From Gossypium raimondii (taxonomy: Eukaryota; Streptophyta; Magnoliopsida; Malvales; Malvaceae): a DNA stretch of 64,000 bases. Shown piece by piece: positions 47,389 to 58,900 of this stretch; positions within the stretch are counted from its first letter, which is position 1, and each line of letters starts with the position of its first letter. The translations under genes and the position numbers were made by a program. The notes under the pieces were generated by a model that was not told the origin of the DNA, searched no databases, and saw only the letters and a program-made list of their open reading frames with translations. The stretch is from assembly GCF_025698545.1 (NCBI RefSeq), contig NC_068576.1, forward strand, positions 53,478,390-53,542,389, given 5' to 3'.

Positions 47389-49073
47389 TGGCTGGTGGAG
47401 GAGGTGTAACTTCGGGAAAAAATTATCCAGGAAAATTTACTTCCAAAGTTTGTTCATCTGCATTGTTGCTGCTTCAGGTGGTTTGATCTTTGGTTATGAT
47501 CTTGGTATTTCAGGTAAAATGAGTTTTTCAGTTTCTTTTTCTTCTTATTATTAAAGATGGCTCGGAGTATTAATTTTTAACAAAGCAAAATTTGTGTAAA
47601 TTTGTAGGTGGTGTTACATCAATGGATTCTGTTTTAGAAAAATTCTTTCCAAAAGTTTACAGGAAAGAAATATCCGTTAAACCATCTGATGATCAATACT
47701 GCAAGTTTGATAGCTAAACACTAACCTTGTTTACATCTTCCTTATATTTGGCTGCTCTTCTTTCATCCATGACAGCCTCTTGGATAACCCGAGGTCTTGG
47801 AAGGAGGATGACGATGATGTTCGGTGGTTTATTTTTCGCCATTGGTGCTGTTATCAATGGCTTCGCTGAAAACGTACTCATGCTTATTATAGGTCAGGTA
47901 TTGCTTGGCTTTGGCATTGGATTTGCTAATCAGGTACGTGCTCACTATAGTTATAGCACTCTAAGTTGCAGTTGCATGGTAATTCAAGCATTCAATAATG
48001 ATTTTTTTTTTTTTGCAGTCTATTCCGATCTATTTATCTGAGATAGCTCCTTCTAAGTATCGAGGGGCTTTGAACATAATGTTTCAATTATCAATCACCA
48101 TTGGTATTTTAGTTGCCAATTTGTTGAATTACTTTACTGCTAAGATCGAAGGTGGGTGGGGTTGGCGGTTGAGTTTGGGTGGAGCCGTTGTCCCTGGTTT
48201 GATCTTTTTCTTTGGTTGTTTTTTCCTCACTGACTCACCCAATTCATTGCTCGAATGCGACAAGTTCGAAGAGGCTAAAGTTCAACTCCAAAAGATCCGT
48301 GGTATTGATAGGAAGAGCTCAATGATTTGGCTAAAGCCAGTGAGGCAGCCAAGTTGGTTCAAAATCCATGGAGAGAGATTTTAACCAGGAAGTACATGCC
48401 TCAGCTTATTTTTGCTATCTTAATTCCTTTATTTCAGCAATTAACCGGCATGAACGTGTTCGTGTTTTACGCTCATGTCTTGTTCAAGAGCATGGGATTT
48501 GGTAACAACGCTTCTCTCATGTCCGCATTAATTACTAGCATTGTCAACTTTTGTGCAACACTAGTTTCGATAAGTACGGGAGGCGAACCCTTTTCCTCGA
48601 AGGTGGTCTTCAAATGTTGCTCTGTCAGCTTGTGATGACCGTTTCAATTGCTTCTAAATTTGGAACCAGTGGGAATCCAGGTGAACTTCCACTATGGTTT
48701 TCGATGCTAGTGGTGATAGCAATGTGCGTATACATAGCGGGGTTTGCGGGGTCCATTGGGTTGGTTAGTTCCTAGCGAGATATTTCCGCTTGAAATTCGA
48801 TCAGCTGCTCAGAGACGTATAACAGTGGCCGTCAACATGATATTCACATTTTGCATTGCTCAAGTCTTTACCACCATGCTTTGCAATTTAAAGTTTGGGT
48901 ATTTTATCTTCTTCGCAGTATGTGTGGTTGGGATGAGCATTTTTATTTATAAGTTTTTGCCTGAGACTAAAGGTGTACCAATTGAAGAAATGACCATCGT
49001 TTGGAAGAATCATCCTCGTTGGAGTAAATATTTCGTGGAGAAAGATTCAGGCTTTGAAATGGGAAAGATTTAA
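47389..49073 (+). pseudogene. Tandem STP pseudogene
   Basis: Nearly identical to the intact STP gene, with the same two introns at the same places. Defects seen by comparison: one base missing near 47452, in the first exon; CAA changed to TAA at 47715-47717; 7 bp missing near 48310; 13 bp missing near 48571; 8 bp missing near 48750; a 3-bp insertion near 48814. Any one of the shifts would destroy the transporter. The promoter (TATA context), both introns and the 3' flank were copied too, so this was a DNA-level tandem duplication, not a retrocopy. The short open pieces inside should not be annotated as genes. Confidence 0.93.
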
Positions 49074-49650
49074 TTCTATTTTTTTGTTTAATTACTTTGT
49101 TTTTTTTTTCATATTCTGTGTTTAATTTTTTATTTAATGTAAGTAGAACCAAAATTTGTTTTAAGCTCTTTTATTTAGTATAATTAATATAATTTATTAT
49201 TTAGTTTTTTTAATAAAAACTAATATGGTCACTTTATTTAACAAGTCTATATACTGAAAATCGAGAAAAATGAAAGGGAATGCAGGAATGAAGAGAAATC
49301 AATTGAAATCTGAAAATAAATTTCCAACTACATAAATATAAATTGTTGGTAGTTCTGATAATTTCTTTTCATACAATACTTCTGATAAATATTACAACAA
49401 ATGAATAGAAAAACTGCTACAAAGAATTTTATGATGCATAAAGAATCAAATAATAAAACAGCAAATTAATTGACTCTGATACTACAGACTGATCTAAAAA
49501 GAATCTGTGCTGAAAACAAATGAATCGGTATGAATTTACTGTATGCAACAAAAGAATGAAAGAATAATGACAGATTTCTTTACCTACAAAGAATGCCTGT
49601 GTACCCTTTTTTGTATGTAATGGAATCAAAATAGTACTCTGAAAAAACAA
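49074..49650. other. Intergenic between the STP pseudogene and the GRAS gene
   Basis: 3' flanks of two convergent genes. No further gene; 49400-49650 probably contains the 3' UTR of the GRAS gene. Confidence 0.4.
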
Positions 49651-51663
49651 TCAATTTGGCTGAGGAAATGAGGATGAGCTGCCTGCAACATCAATAGGTG
49701 TCCAAGCTGAGACTGAATAAAGTGGCTGATCTAACCAACTTAGAGTAAGCGCCCCACCATCTTCTCCTTGCTTTTTCACACTGTAGTTCTCACAAGTGTA
49801 CATCTTCAACAGCATTTGGCTCTGAAGCAATTCTCTCTCGCTAATCCCTATGCATCTGAACCTTCCTTGCTCCATCAGCTTCCTCCACTTTTCGAAACTC
49901 TCGTGCCTTTCAAACCTATCACTTCCTTCGCAAGCAATTATGTTCCGGATTTCCCTTGCAAACATCTCCTCTACTTTCATCCTAACTGGACTCTCCATTG
50001 GAAGGCTTGAATCGATGGAATCAAATATGGCAGAGTAGTACCTCAATGAATTGGTCACCCTTGCTTCTAAGCTTAGAACATTATGTTCAGCTTCTTGTTC
50101 TGCCATGACGACCACTGCAGGGTTCGTGCTACGAATAAGTCCCAACAAGTCCCTGAGAGCGCCTCCATTTCCATCATAAAGTGTCTTGTGCAGTTGAAAC
50201 ACACAATTCACAGCTACTGTCTCTTTCTCCTTTACATGGAGCATCCACAACCTCACATCTTCTAACCTGTCCACAACTGGATGGAACTCGAAAGGCAAAT
50301 TCAATGCCTCGGCAAATCCCGAGAGCCTGTCTCCTGTGTCATTTAGTTCTTGCTTCGACTCACCGATTCCGGTAACTCTAACATGGCTTGGTGGATTAGC
50401 CCTTGAAGCTAAACTCTGGAACAAACTAGGCCATTGAAGCCCTTGCTTGATGTCGAAATCTATGATGTGAACCCTGTCTTTCCCTTCGAAGGCTCTCAAC
50501 AATATCTCGTTTGATGTGAAGTGAAAGAATTTTGGAATCGGGCTTACCTGATTCAAGAGCCTCAATGCAGTACCATTATCATCATCAACCCGATCAAGCT
50601 CACGAGGGGTTGTGATATGAAATATGTGAGGCCAAAGCCTTGTGACTCGAAGAGTCAAAGCTTCAGTATAGTAAGCAGTTAGACGGCTTATGGCACTGCC
50701 TCTTGGAGAAGCAAGATCCCCCAACTTAGCTATATAATGATTGATGGCAGCAATGTTCTTTGATCCAATTGCTTCAACACAAGCTGTAAGTAAGTGAATA
50801 AGCTCAAACCCCTGATGCTCCCTATGGTTGATCTCCTCCTCCCTATAAACCCCCACACCAGTACCCTCATGTGGGTAAGGATTCCCTGAACCATTGCCCA
50901 CTTCATGTTCTGTGCCTTGCTCGTTTAACCGAAGTCCCAAACTATGACTCTCCGAAGAAGTACTCGATCCTGAAGCTTCCTTTACCGGCCTATGGATTGT
51001 CTCAACATCCTTTTCCCCAACGTCAGTGATTTCGGTTATTACTGACTCGGTCCAAGGATTGTTAGACAATGGCAAAGGCGGTGATATCACTTCACCAGGC
51101 ACAAAACACACCCTTTCTTCATCCCCTGAAGCAGTGAGAGAGAAAGGAAGTTGAGGAGCATTATGGCCTGCGAAACTTGGTTGAAACCAAAACTCACCAG
51201 CACCAAGTTGGCCCAAACTCAAATTATCACCACCGCCTTCATGAATATCACCAGAGATCTCATTATGACAGCTACCCTTTTTCCTCTTTGCCCTCCTGTC
51301 AATGACTGACTCATCAATGAAACCTTCAGCAGCAAATCTCTTCAAACATTTACCTTTCTCCCAAAACTCATCCTTGATCTCTCTCCGCCCTTCATGTGCA
51401 GTAGTAGTCAATGGCGGCAGCCGGATATTCTGCTTGAGAGAACAACCGCTGGTCTTGGATTCAGTTGGTTTCTCCACAGAAAGGCCAACAGGCCTAATAG
51501 GCTGCGACCTTGAAGTGTCCTTGCGAGAAAAACTACATGGCAGGTCCAATCTTTGTGTGCTCATTGAAGTCGGGAAATGGCAAGCTTGAAACTGTGCTGA
51601 CGCTTCACTCCTCAATCTATGCCTTGGTGACACCAATGTAGAACTAGAACAACCAGCCAACAT
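49651..51663 (-). CDS. SCL28: GRAS transcription regulator, SCARECROW-like 28 type, 670 aa
   Basis: One uninterrupted coding exon. Residues 1-283 are a variable N-terminus with a basic RRAKRKK patch (123-129). The GRAS domain fills about 284-660: leucine-rich region 1 from FELIHLLTACVEAIGSKNIA, the VHIID core at 398-402 in VHIIDFDIKQGLQWPSLFQS, then the PFYRE-region segment SLRYYSAIFDSIDSSLP and a C-terminal SAW region (SWLDQPLYSVSAWTP). The sequence matches SCL28 from memory, and position relative to the SPX-MFS and DREB genes agrees with At1g63100. In Arabidopsis SCL28 is a G2/M-expressed regulator that promotes SIAMESE-related CDK-inhibitor genes and so sets cell size. Mitotic promoter sites lie upstream (52605-52643). 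Confidence 0.93.
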   Translation of the reverse strand: MLAGCSSSTLVSPRHRLRSEASAQFQACHFPTSMSTQRLDLPCSFSRKDTSRSQPIRPVGLSVEKPTESKTSGCSLKQNIRLPPLTTTAHEGRREIKDEFWEKGKCLKRFAAEGFIDESVIDRRAKRKKGSCHNEISGDIHEGGGDNLSLGQLGAGEFWFQPSFAGHNAPQLPFSLTASGDEERVCFVPGEVISPPLPLSNNPWTESVITEITDVGEKDVETIHRPVKEASGSSTSSESHSLGLRLNEQGTEHEVGNGSGNPYPHEGTGVGVYREEEINHREHQGFELIHLLTACVEAIGSKNIAAINHYIAKLGDLASPRGSAISRLTAYYTEALTLRVTRLWPHIFHITTPRELDRVDDDNGTALRLLNQVSPIPKFFHFTSNEILLRAFEGKDRVHIIDFDIKQGLQWPSLFQSLASRANPPSHVRVTGIGESKQELNDTGDRLSGFAEALNLPFEFHPVVDRLEDVRLWMLHVKEKETVAVNCVFQLHKTLYDGNGGALRDLLGLIRSTNPAVVVMAEQEAEHNVLSLEARVTNSLRYYSAIFDSIDSSLPMESPVRMKVEEMFAREIRNIIACEGSDRFERHESFEKWRKLMEQGRFRCIGISERELLQSQMLLKMYTCENYSVKKQGEDGGALTLSWLDQPLYSVSAWTPIDVAGSSSSFPQPN

Positions 51664-52476
51664 TTCTCTACAACCCTCCTACTTTCTTTCTTTTTCAGTT
51701 CAATTTCAATTCACCCACCCCCAGTTTGTTTTCTCTATTTTCTTTCCCTATCTCTCTTTTGTTTCTACAAGTTTTCAAGCTATGTGGAATGTATGAGTTT
51801 TATGTATAAAATTCCTCTGTGTTTATATGAAACTTTGCATGTATACTTTGGACAAACTAAATCTAGAGAGATAGACAAATTCTAAGTGAGTGTGTGATTT
51901 TTCAACAAACCAAAAGAAATAAAAATAAGGAATCCGATATAAAGAAGATACAGAAATGTGTTACTATATGCAACAAAGAATTAATATAAAAGAATTTTCC
52001 CACCCCCAGAAAGAATCAAAGATTTGTTAAAGAACTACACTAAAACATTTACCACAAAACAATCATCGGATTCCCACAGAAAACTCAGCTACAATCAACA
52101 ATGTAAAAAGCATACAACAAAAATGCATAAATTCTCAAACCTGGACTTGAGATCCTGAAAAACTTTGACACCCATCTCAGCTTTTGTGGTTTGCAACAAC
52201 AACAACAACAACAACAACAACTCCATGCTAACTGAAACTGAAACTCAAAAAACCCAGCTTTGAAATCAAACTAAACTGAAAAACATATATCACTCGGAGC
52301 TCATAACCCAAGAAAACCAACTAGAGCTTTTTTAAAAGCCTTTTTACTATTGTTCTTGCTTCATGTTGTTCATTTTAACTCTTTGTTTCTACTACAGCTA
52401 CTACTATAGTCTAGTAGTATACTATACTACACACAGACACACACACACACACACACTTCACTAGTAAAAATACTTA
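51664..52476 (-). other. 5' UTR intron of the SCL28-like gene
   Basis: A strong donor GAG|GTAAGT (minus strand) lies at 52476/52475 and an acceptor GTAG|AGAA at 51668/51667, four bases before ATG 51663. The 808-bp intron contains a CAA microsatellite (about 52195-52220) and an AC run (about 52433-52454). Inferred from splice signals only. Confidence 0.6.
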
Positions 52477-52604
52477 CCTCTTTCACCTTCACGTCTCCAT
52501 CATTGCTTTTCCCTTTTCTTTTTTCTTTTTCCTTCTTTTTGGGGTTTCCTCTTCTGGGATTCATTTCAAAGCAGAAAAAATACCATGGTGAATAATAGTC
52601 TTTG

Positions 52605-52615
52605 TGACCGTTGGA
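52605..52615 (-). promoter_or_regulatory. MSA element (MYB3R site), perfect match
   Basis: On the minus strand it reads TCCAACGGTCA, an exact fit to the published M-specific activator consensus YCYAACGGYYA. It lies about 130 bp upstream of the putative 5' UTR donor of the SCL28-like gene. Confidence 0.6.
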
Positions 52616-52632
52616 GTGTTGTCGGTGAAATA

Positions 52633-52643
52633 TGACCGTTAAG
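52633..52643 (-). promoter_or_regulatory. Second MSA-like element
   Basis: On the minus strand it reads CTTAACGGTCA, one mismatch from the MSA consensus, 28 bp from the first. Confidence 0.5.
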
Positions 52644-52751
52644 AGTGTTGCGGGAGTTGGTGTCTTAATTTTTTAGGGAATTTTCTCCTTGTACTATGAC
52701 TGTTTTCTTTCCCTTTTTCTTTTTTTTTTTTTTGTGAAGAGTGTTGAGGTC

Positions 52752-52768
52752 CACGTGACGCACACGTG
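52752..52768. promoter_or_regulatory. Pair of G-boxes upstream of the SCL28-like gene
   Basis: Two CACGTG palindromes at 52752-52757 and 52763-52768, the first in the ABRE-like context CCACGTGACG. Possible bZIP/bHLH sites. Confidence 0.45.
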
Positions 52769-52859
52769 ATTGTCTCCTGATACCATTTGACTGAACCGTT
52801 GTGTCACCGGCTCTCAGCTCAGCATTTATACTTATTTTAAAGCATTCCACTGAGTTAGC

Positions 52860-54370
52860 TGGTGGTTAATTGGATACTAATAAGAAAATACCTCACTTTA
52901 TAAATTAAATTTTATTACTTTTTAGGGATTTTATTAAAAAAAATGTATATAATAAAAATTTAAACTTAATAATTTATCATTTTCATTTTAAATAAAATCT
53001 CATTTATTTATTACATCATTTTTTATAAATATGTTTCTTACATAATTTTTTTAATTACTCATCAATCTAATTATTATTTATTTTGGTAAGAAATATTATT
53101 GTTTGTTTCGTACCAATTGTGTTGTACCTTTTGTTTTGTCGTCTTATGAAAATTAACATTTTCTTTAACTTCCTAACCTGCCAATTTTAACATAATTGCA
53201 AACATGTGGCGCATGTTCAGCAACCATTAGAGGGTCTAATTATAGTTTTGTTTTATCTTTTACTTAAACTTCGACTCGTTTATGTGGGTCTGACCTTTTT
53301 GTGTCTCTCATCCAACCAATAAAATCCTGCCACGCTGAAGATAGTAGGGATATTGTAGTCAATTTACAGTTCGGTGCAGCTGACAACAAGTGACAAAGGA
53401 CAACCAGGTGTCCAGGTGCCTTTATTTTTTTTAGGTTGGTTCCGTAAGGGGATGAAGCAACAATTTGGTAACTTTTTTTTTACTTTGCCCCTTCAAATTT
53501 TTTTCACGTTAATATTAAATTTTAACATTTTTTTTCAATTTAATCCCTAAATTTAGATTCAATTAAGGTATGGGTGATGTGCACTTGAATATTTTTGTAA
53601 TTTTTAGATTATATATATTTTTAAACTTTTATGTGATCTTAAAGTGATACGTCATTATATCTTAATAAAATTCTACTTCAAAAATTAAATTGAAGAAAGA
53701 TGTCAAATTTTAAAATTAAATGATCAAATTAAGAAAAATGATCAAATTCAATGACTAAATATTATTTTATCCTTTGATTGAAGATAAACCAATAATATAA
53801 TTATAGCTCGAGTTTTGTGCATTTAATCAATTTTATCGATTTAAATTTAATATATTAATAGTCAAATAAATTGATTTGGGGTTAAGATTCATTTATTTAT
53901 AAAATAAAAATACCATTGCAAGCCGTTTAAGCAATGAAATGTTTGAGTCGGCTAATTTAATTTGGCTAGGTTATTTTATATTTGGATATTTGATTTTATG
54001 TTTAGGAAAAAGTAATTAATTGAATTGAGTTTTTTTATATTTGAGTATTTAATTTTATATTTGGATAATTAATTAAATAATTTAATTGGATTAAGTTATT
54101 TTATATTTGAGTATTTAATTTTACATTTGGATAATTTATTGAGTAATTTAATTAGGTTGTGTAATTTTGTATTTGAATATTAAGTAGGAATCATAATTTA
54201 GGTTGATATAATGTTTAATCGAGTTATTCGATTTAGATGGGTATCTAAAGTTGATAATCAAATGATTGGATCATTTAAATTGAATTATTTCAGTTTATTT
54301 GATTCAATTATGTCAATTCATTTTGCTCACTCTTAAAGAGAATAGTAGAGATATGTAAACTCATCCTAGG
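52860..54370. other. Intergenic, no gene seen
   Basis: AT-rich. 54000-54180 repeats the words TTTTATATTTG(A/G)(G/A)TA and TTTAATT in a loose tandem fashion (about 60-75 bp apart). Otherwise nothing. Confidence 0.4.
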
Positions 54371-54374
54371 CTCA

Positions 54375-55675
54375 GGTGAAGGTAAAAAGTATCATGCATG
54401 TCATTGTATTAAGAGGTGGATTACATTTTATCCTCTCTACTCAAAAATAGGTAAATTAGCACTCGTATGTTAGAAAAAAAATGTGTGAATTGACTTATCT
54501 GTTTGAAAAATTCATTCGTATGTACTGTTAAATAATGATTTGTTTTTTTCTTTTATATATATAATTCGTCTGGAATTAAAAGATGAGTGTGAATAAGTAA
54601 AAGTACCATGAAGGTCCCTATATTAAGAGTCGGGTTGCATTTTACCTCCTCTATTAAAAAAATGGCGAAATTAGTCCTTGAAATTATTAAAAACAACATC
54701 TAGAATGATCTTCAACAAATGGTTGTCTAGGCTCGAATGAACTTGGACAACCATTTATCTTCGTTCATTCTAGAGTGGTTTCTTAAATAATCATAAAAAT
54801 ATATAAAAGTATTTAAAAATTATTAATAATTATAAATAATGATTATTTTAAAAAATCTAAAAATTATATATTTGCACATACAGCATTTTTAAAGAATTCA
54901 AATATTATTCGACTTGATATTCTTAGTTAATCAAGTTGATGAATCCTATTTTATTAATTCTTATAATTCTTAATAATTTTAAATAATTTTAATAATCATA
55001 TATAATTTGTATAATTATTTAAAAACAATTCCATAATGAACCTAGACAAATGATTGTCTAGCTCATTTGAATCTAAACTACTACTTGTCTGTATTCATTC
55101 GGGCGCTTCTAATAAAATTTAGATAAATTTCTATATTTTTATGATTATTTGAAAAACCGCTCCCATAATGCAACTATTTGTCTAGATTCATCTTGATTAA
55201 AACAATTATTTTAAAAAATATTTATTTTTGATATTTTTTATTTTAAATATTTATTGATATGGCACATTAACATGAGATACACATGATATTCCAAGTGCCA
55301 CTATTTGGTTACTCCATTCCTAACATAATCACTTAAAAATAGATTAAAATAAAATTGTTAATAGAAAGACCAAGTTGTTTTTGAGCTAACATTTAAGAAT
55401 TAATTTATCTATTTTTGAGTAAAAGAAATAAAATTAATTCCTAACACAAAGACCTAAATGATACTTTTATCCAATCCTACTCATCATTTAATTCCACGGA
55501 ACTTTGAAAAATCCAAATCATCACTTAACAACTAGAATTTTTAACGGATGGGTTAGTTTCCACTTTCTTTTCGTAAGATATAGAACTAATTTATCTATTT
55601 TTTAAAATAATATAAACAAAATGCAACCAACTCTTACTACTACTAGTTCTACATGGTACTTTTATCCTAGGTGAA
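54375..55675. repeat. Two interleaved long-inverted-repeat elements
   Basis: Left arms: AAAAGTATCATGCATGTCAT ... CTCAAAAATAGGTAAATTAG (54384-54460) and AAAAGTACCATGAAGGTCCC ... TAAAAAAATGGCGAAATTAG (54598-54674). Right arms in reverse complement: about 55375-55475 (AATGATACTTTTATCC end) and about 55575-55672 (ATGGTACTTTTATCC end). The arms are related to each other and to 17580-17945 and 21585-21880. Between them, the words CTAGACAA and ATTCATTC/GAATGAAC recur three times. Confidence 0.55.
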
Positions 55676-55924
55676 CCATAAATAACCGCACATACAATGC
55701 TTTCTCTTTAAATCAAATCGAAAACCACCAACAAAATGCAGAATACCGGCCATCGTCAATTCAGATTAATTGTACTCTCTCCTGAAATTTCATCAACCAA
55801 ATACAACCAAGCAACCCTTGGGAAATTCCACTACTCCATGTAGTACTTTATATTCCAATAAAACTAAATAAATTTCAGAGTAAATTTCTACAAATATTTG
55901 TGTAGGAATGAGACGTTATTAAGA

Positions 55925-58900
55925 TCAGATCAACTCCAGGAATAGGGCCTCTTGTTTGCTTGTTAACCCAAGTTCATTTAGTGTCAAACTGCTCTCTTCA
56001 TCACTAAAAGCACGCCTTGGGTATGGCCTCACCTGTGCAATCATTGCATATTAGCACGGGATGAGAAATAGCTTTGGCAAAAGACTTGGGATGAGAATTT
56101 ACCAGTCTATAAGTGCCTGGCTTCACTCCTCTACCAATATCGATGAAGTCATATAGAGACTGCAAACCAAAACCAAAACCAAAGTCAGGTCTTATAAGCA
56201 CGCACAAGGACAAGTGATAGAAACAACTCTTCTTTGCAAATTTACCTGCAGTCTATCAGACTTGAGAAACCGGCGGCCCCTGCGACTGCCATCTGGCATT
56301 CGCACAAGAAGGGTTACTGCATTTTGCTCGTTGGCTGCTGGCTCTTGAGGCAGAGAAGCTTCTTTAGCAGCTAATTGTCTCTCACATTCCTGCAAGTAAA
56401 ATCACACATGATACAATTCAGAACCAAGAATAAAATATATCTACAGCGAGTAAAACTATATTTACAAAGACTAAATCAAGTTCGTTTACATAAAAACCTA
56501 AATTATCAGAATAATAAAATATATTTTATATCACATCTCCACTAAAACAAGTTTGTTTAACTACAGAAAACAATTTGCTGGTAAAATTCAATCATCCCAC
56601 ACTAATTTAAAAACAAGTATTTATATGATAATTTGCCTTTGAATTATTGCAAGAATGTTGATTCTTTATCCACGAAATGAAGATACAAGATAGAACATAT
56701 CATTTTCCTCACTACATGGACTGACATTATCCTGAACAATAACTAATATAATACCTGCTCCTCCTCCACTTTCCTGCGAAGCTCTTCCTCTTTTCGCTGT
56801 TCTTCTTCAAGAGCAGCTTTTCTAGCTGCTTCTTCCTCTAAACGGCGAGCTTCGGCTTCTTCAATTGCTTTCAACTCTTTTTCTCTGTCAGCTTGCAATG
56901 ATGCATAATACTCATCATCCTGAATGTATCAGGATAGTAGGCAACTGTTAAACCATTACTCATAGACTAAAACTTGAGACCTGCAACTTCCGGTCAATGA
57001 GAAATCAATAAATAAAACTAACTTGCTGTTCCCGTATCAAGCGTTGAGCTGCCAAAGAGGGTGATGGAGGACGAGGGCTACGCCAGGTATTGGATCCCTC
57101 AGGTCGCATGAACTGATGAGGTGCATATGCAAAATGATATCTACTTTCAGGGATTCCCCCAAATATTGCAGCCTCAAGCATGACTGCCTCATCATGCTCC
57201 TCAGAGGAGATGCCTCCCCACTACAATTTAGTAGAGAGCAGAAGCCAAATATTATTTTTATGTAATGAACATAAGTGAAAAGCATTAGTTAGAAGAGAAA
57301 CTCCTGCATGAATATATGGAATGCAATGTATAATATGTATATTTAAGTTCTCATTGGGCATCAGTGGAAATCATGCAAGATTTAACCTCATCAGAAGGAA
57401 AGGCATTCCCATTGTTCCGTGGGAGATTGCCTGCATCTTGCTGTCCAGGATTTGATGGTGAGCTAGCCTCAACAACTCCAATTTCTTTCACAGATTCCCC
57501 TGAGCCAGATGATGCCTGTCTGGTCCTGCGCCTAACTAGAGGCTGCTCCTCTACATCTTCGGCATCATCATGAATGGAAGAGCTTCCTCTCATTAACCTA
57601 AACCAACTCAATACGTAGACCATAAAATGATGAAAAGGCAAAATAGAGTTACAGGTTTATAATCATAAAACAAAAAAACAGAAAGCATAATGCTTAACCA
57701 GTGACCCTGAGATGTACCTCCCATTTGAGACTTCCAGGTGCCCAAGTTGCACGTCAGCTGGTTTAGAAGCTTCGGGTTCTGATGTTCCGGACCAACCCTG
57801 CTCATGCAATGCCTTCTCTTGCTCCGCTGTCTGAATTTGTTCACATTAAACACAATGAAGAGATTATTATATGAGAACACGATTTTAACAAGTACAGCAC
57901 AACAAACCTTCAAGGACAAAGAAACTGCTTCTGCAAGTTGAGCATCCTCCTCCACATGAGGCTGATTAGGTGGAGGGCCAGGATCACTTAAATCCTGCAC
58001 AAAAATTAAAAGGCAATTTGTGAGGCAAACATTTACACCATCTACAAGAAGGAAGTGCACCAAAACAGCATGACACTGGAACCACTCGTTTGTAAAAACT
58101 TACCTCAACACCCCATTTGGAAGCCTCAATGGCAGCTCGAATCATTTGTTCTTCAATGTCATTACCATAGTCTGGCAAATTATCAAAGACAGGAGCACTG
58201 GGTGTAACATGTTGGTCACGGGAGGGATTATTCTGCTGACCTGGCAGCATGGTAGAATCCTCATCCACTTCATCCACTATAATAGTCTCATTGGTAATTG
58301 GTTCATGTGCTGGTGCAGTTTCAGAGACATCCTCAATGAACGGAGCATGACCAGAACGACTTGATGGCTCACTGCTATCCTTAACCTCTATTGGTACCTC
58401 CCTCACCTCTCTTGGATGTGTAACCAATGGTTCACGAGTTGTAAAATCAGAAACACCATCAAAGAAGCTTCTGCGAAAGTTTGGATCAAGCAATGAGTAT
58501 GCATTCATTGTTCTAGATGCTGGAAGAAGTGGAAAGGCTGGCCTGCTTGGTACATCTTCTATTGGATCATCTATATCCATGGCGTCATCTACAGGAACTA
58601 CAGTTGACGTTGACCTTGTGCTGCAAATAGGGAAAAATAAAGAAATAAATAAAGCTATGAACAGAGAATTAGTAATCAAAAGAAAGGATAGCACAATTCA
58701 CAAACGTGTTTCTATCTCCTTCGCTGAAATGTGCATTTACAGCTGCATTGAGATCACCACCATGCTCCTGATTCCAAGCAAAATAAATAACAGACAAAGT
58801 GAGAGGTGCACATAACTAACTTTGTTCTAGGAGCAGAAGCAAAGAATCCAAACTAACCCAAGTAAATAATGGAACTCAAGAAACAGTTAATCACAAACAG

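Noticed and set aside
47351-49073. Several overlapping open frames as separate transporter genes
   Set aside because: Together they form one STP pseudogene with deletions and a stop.
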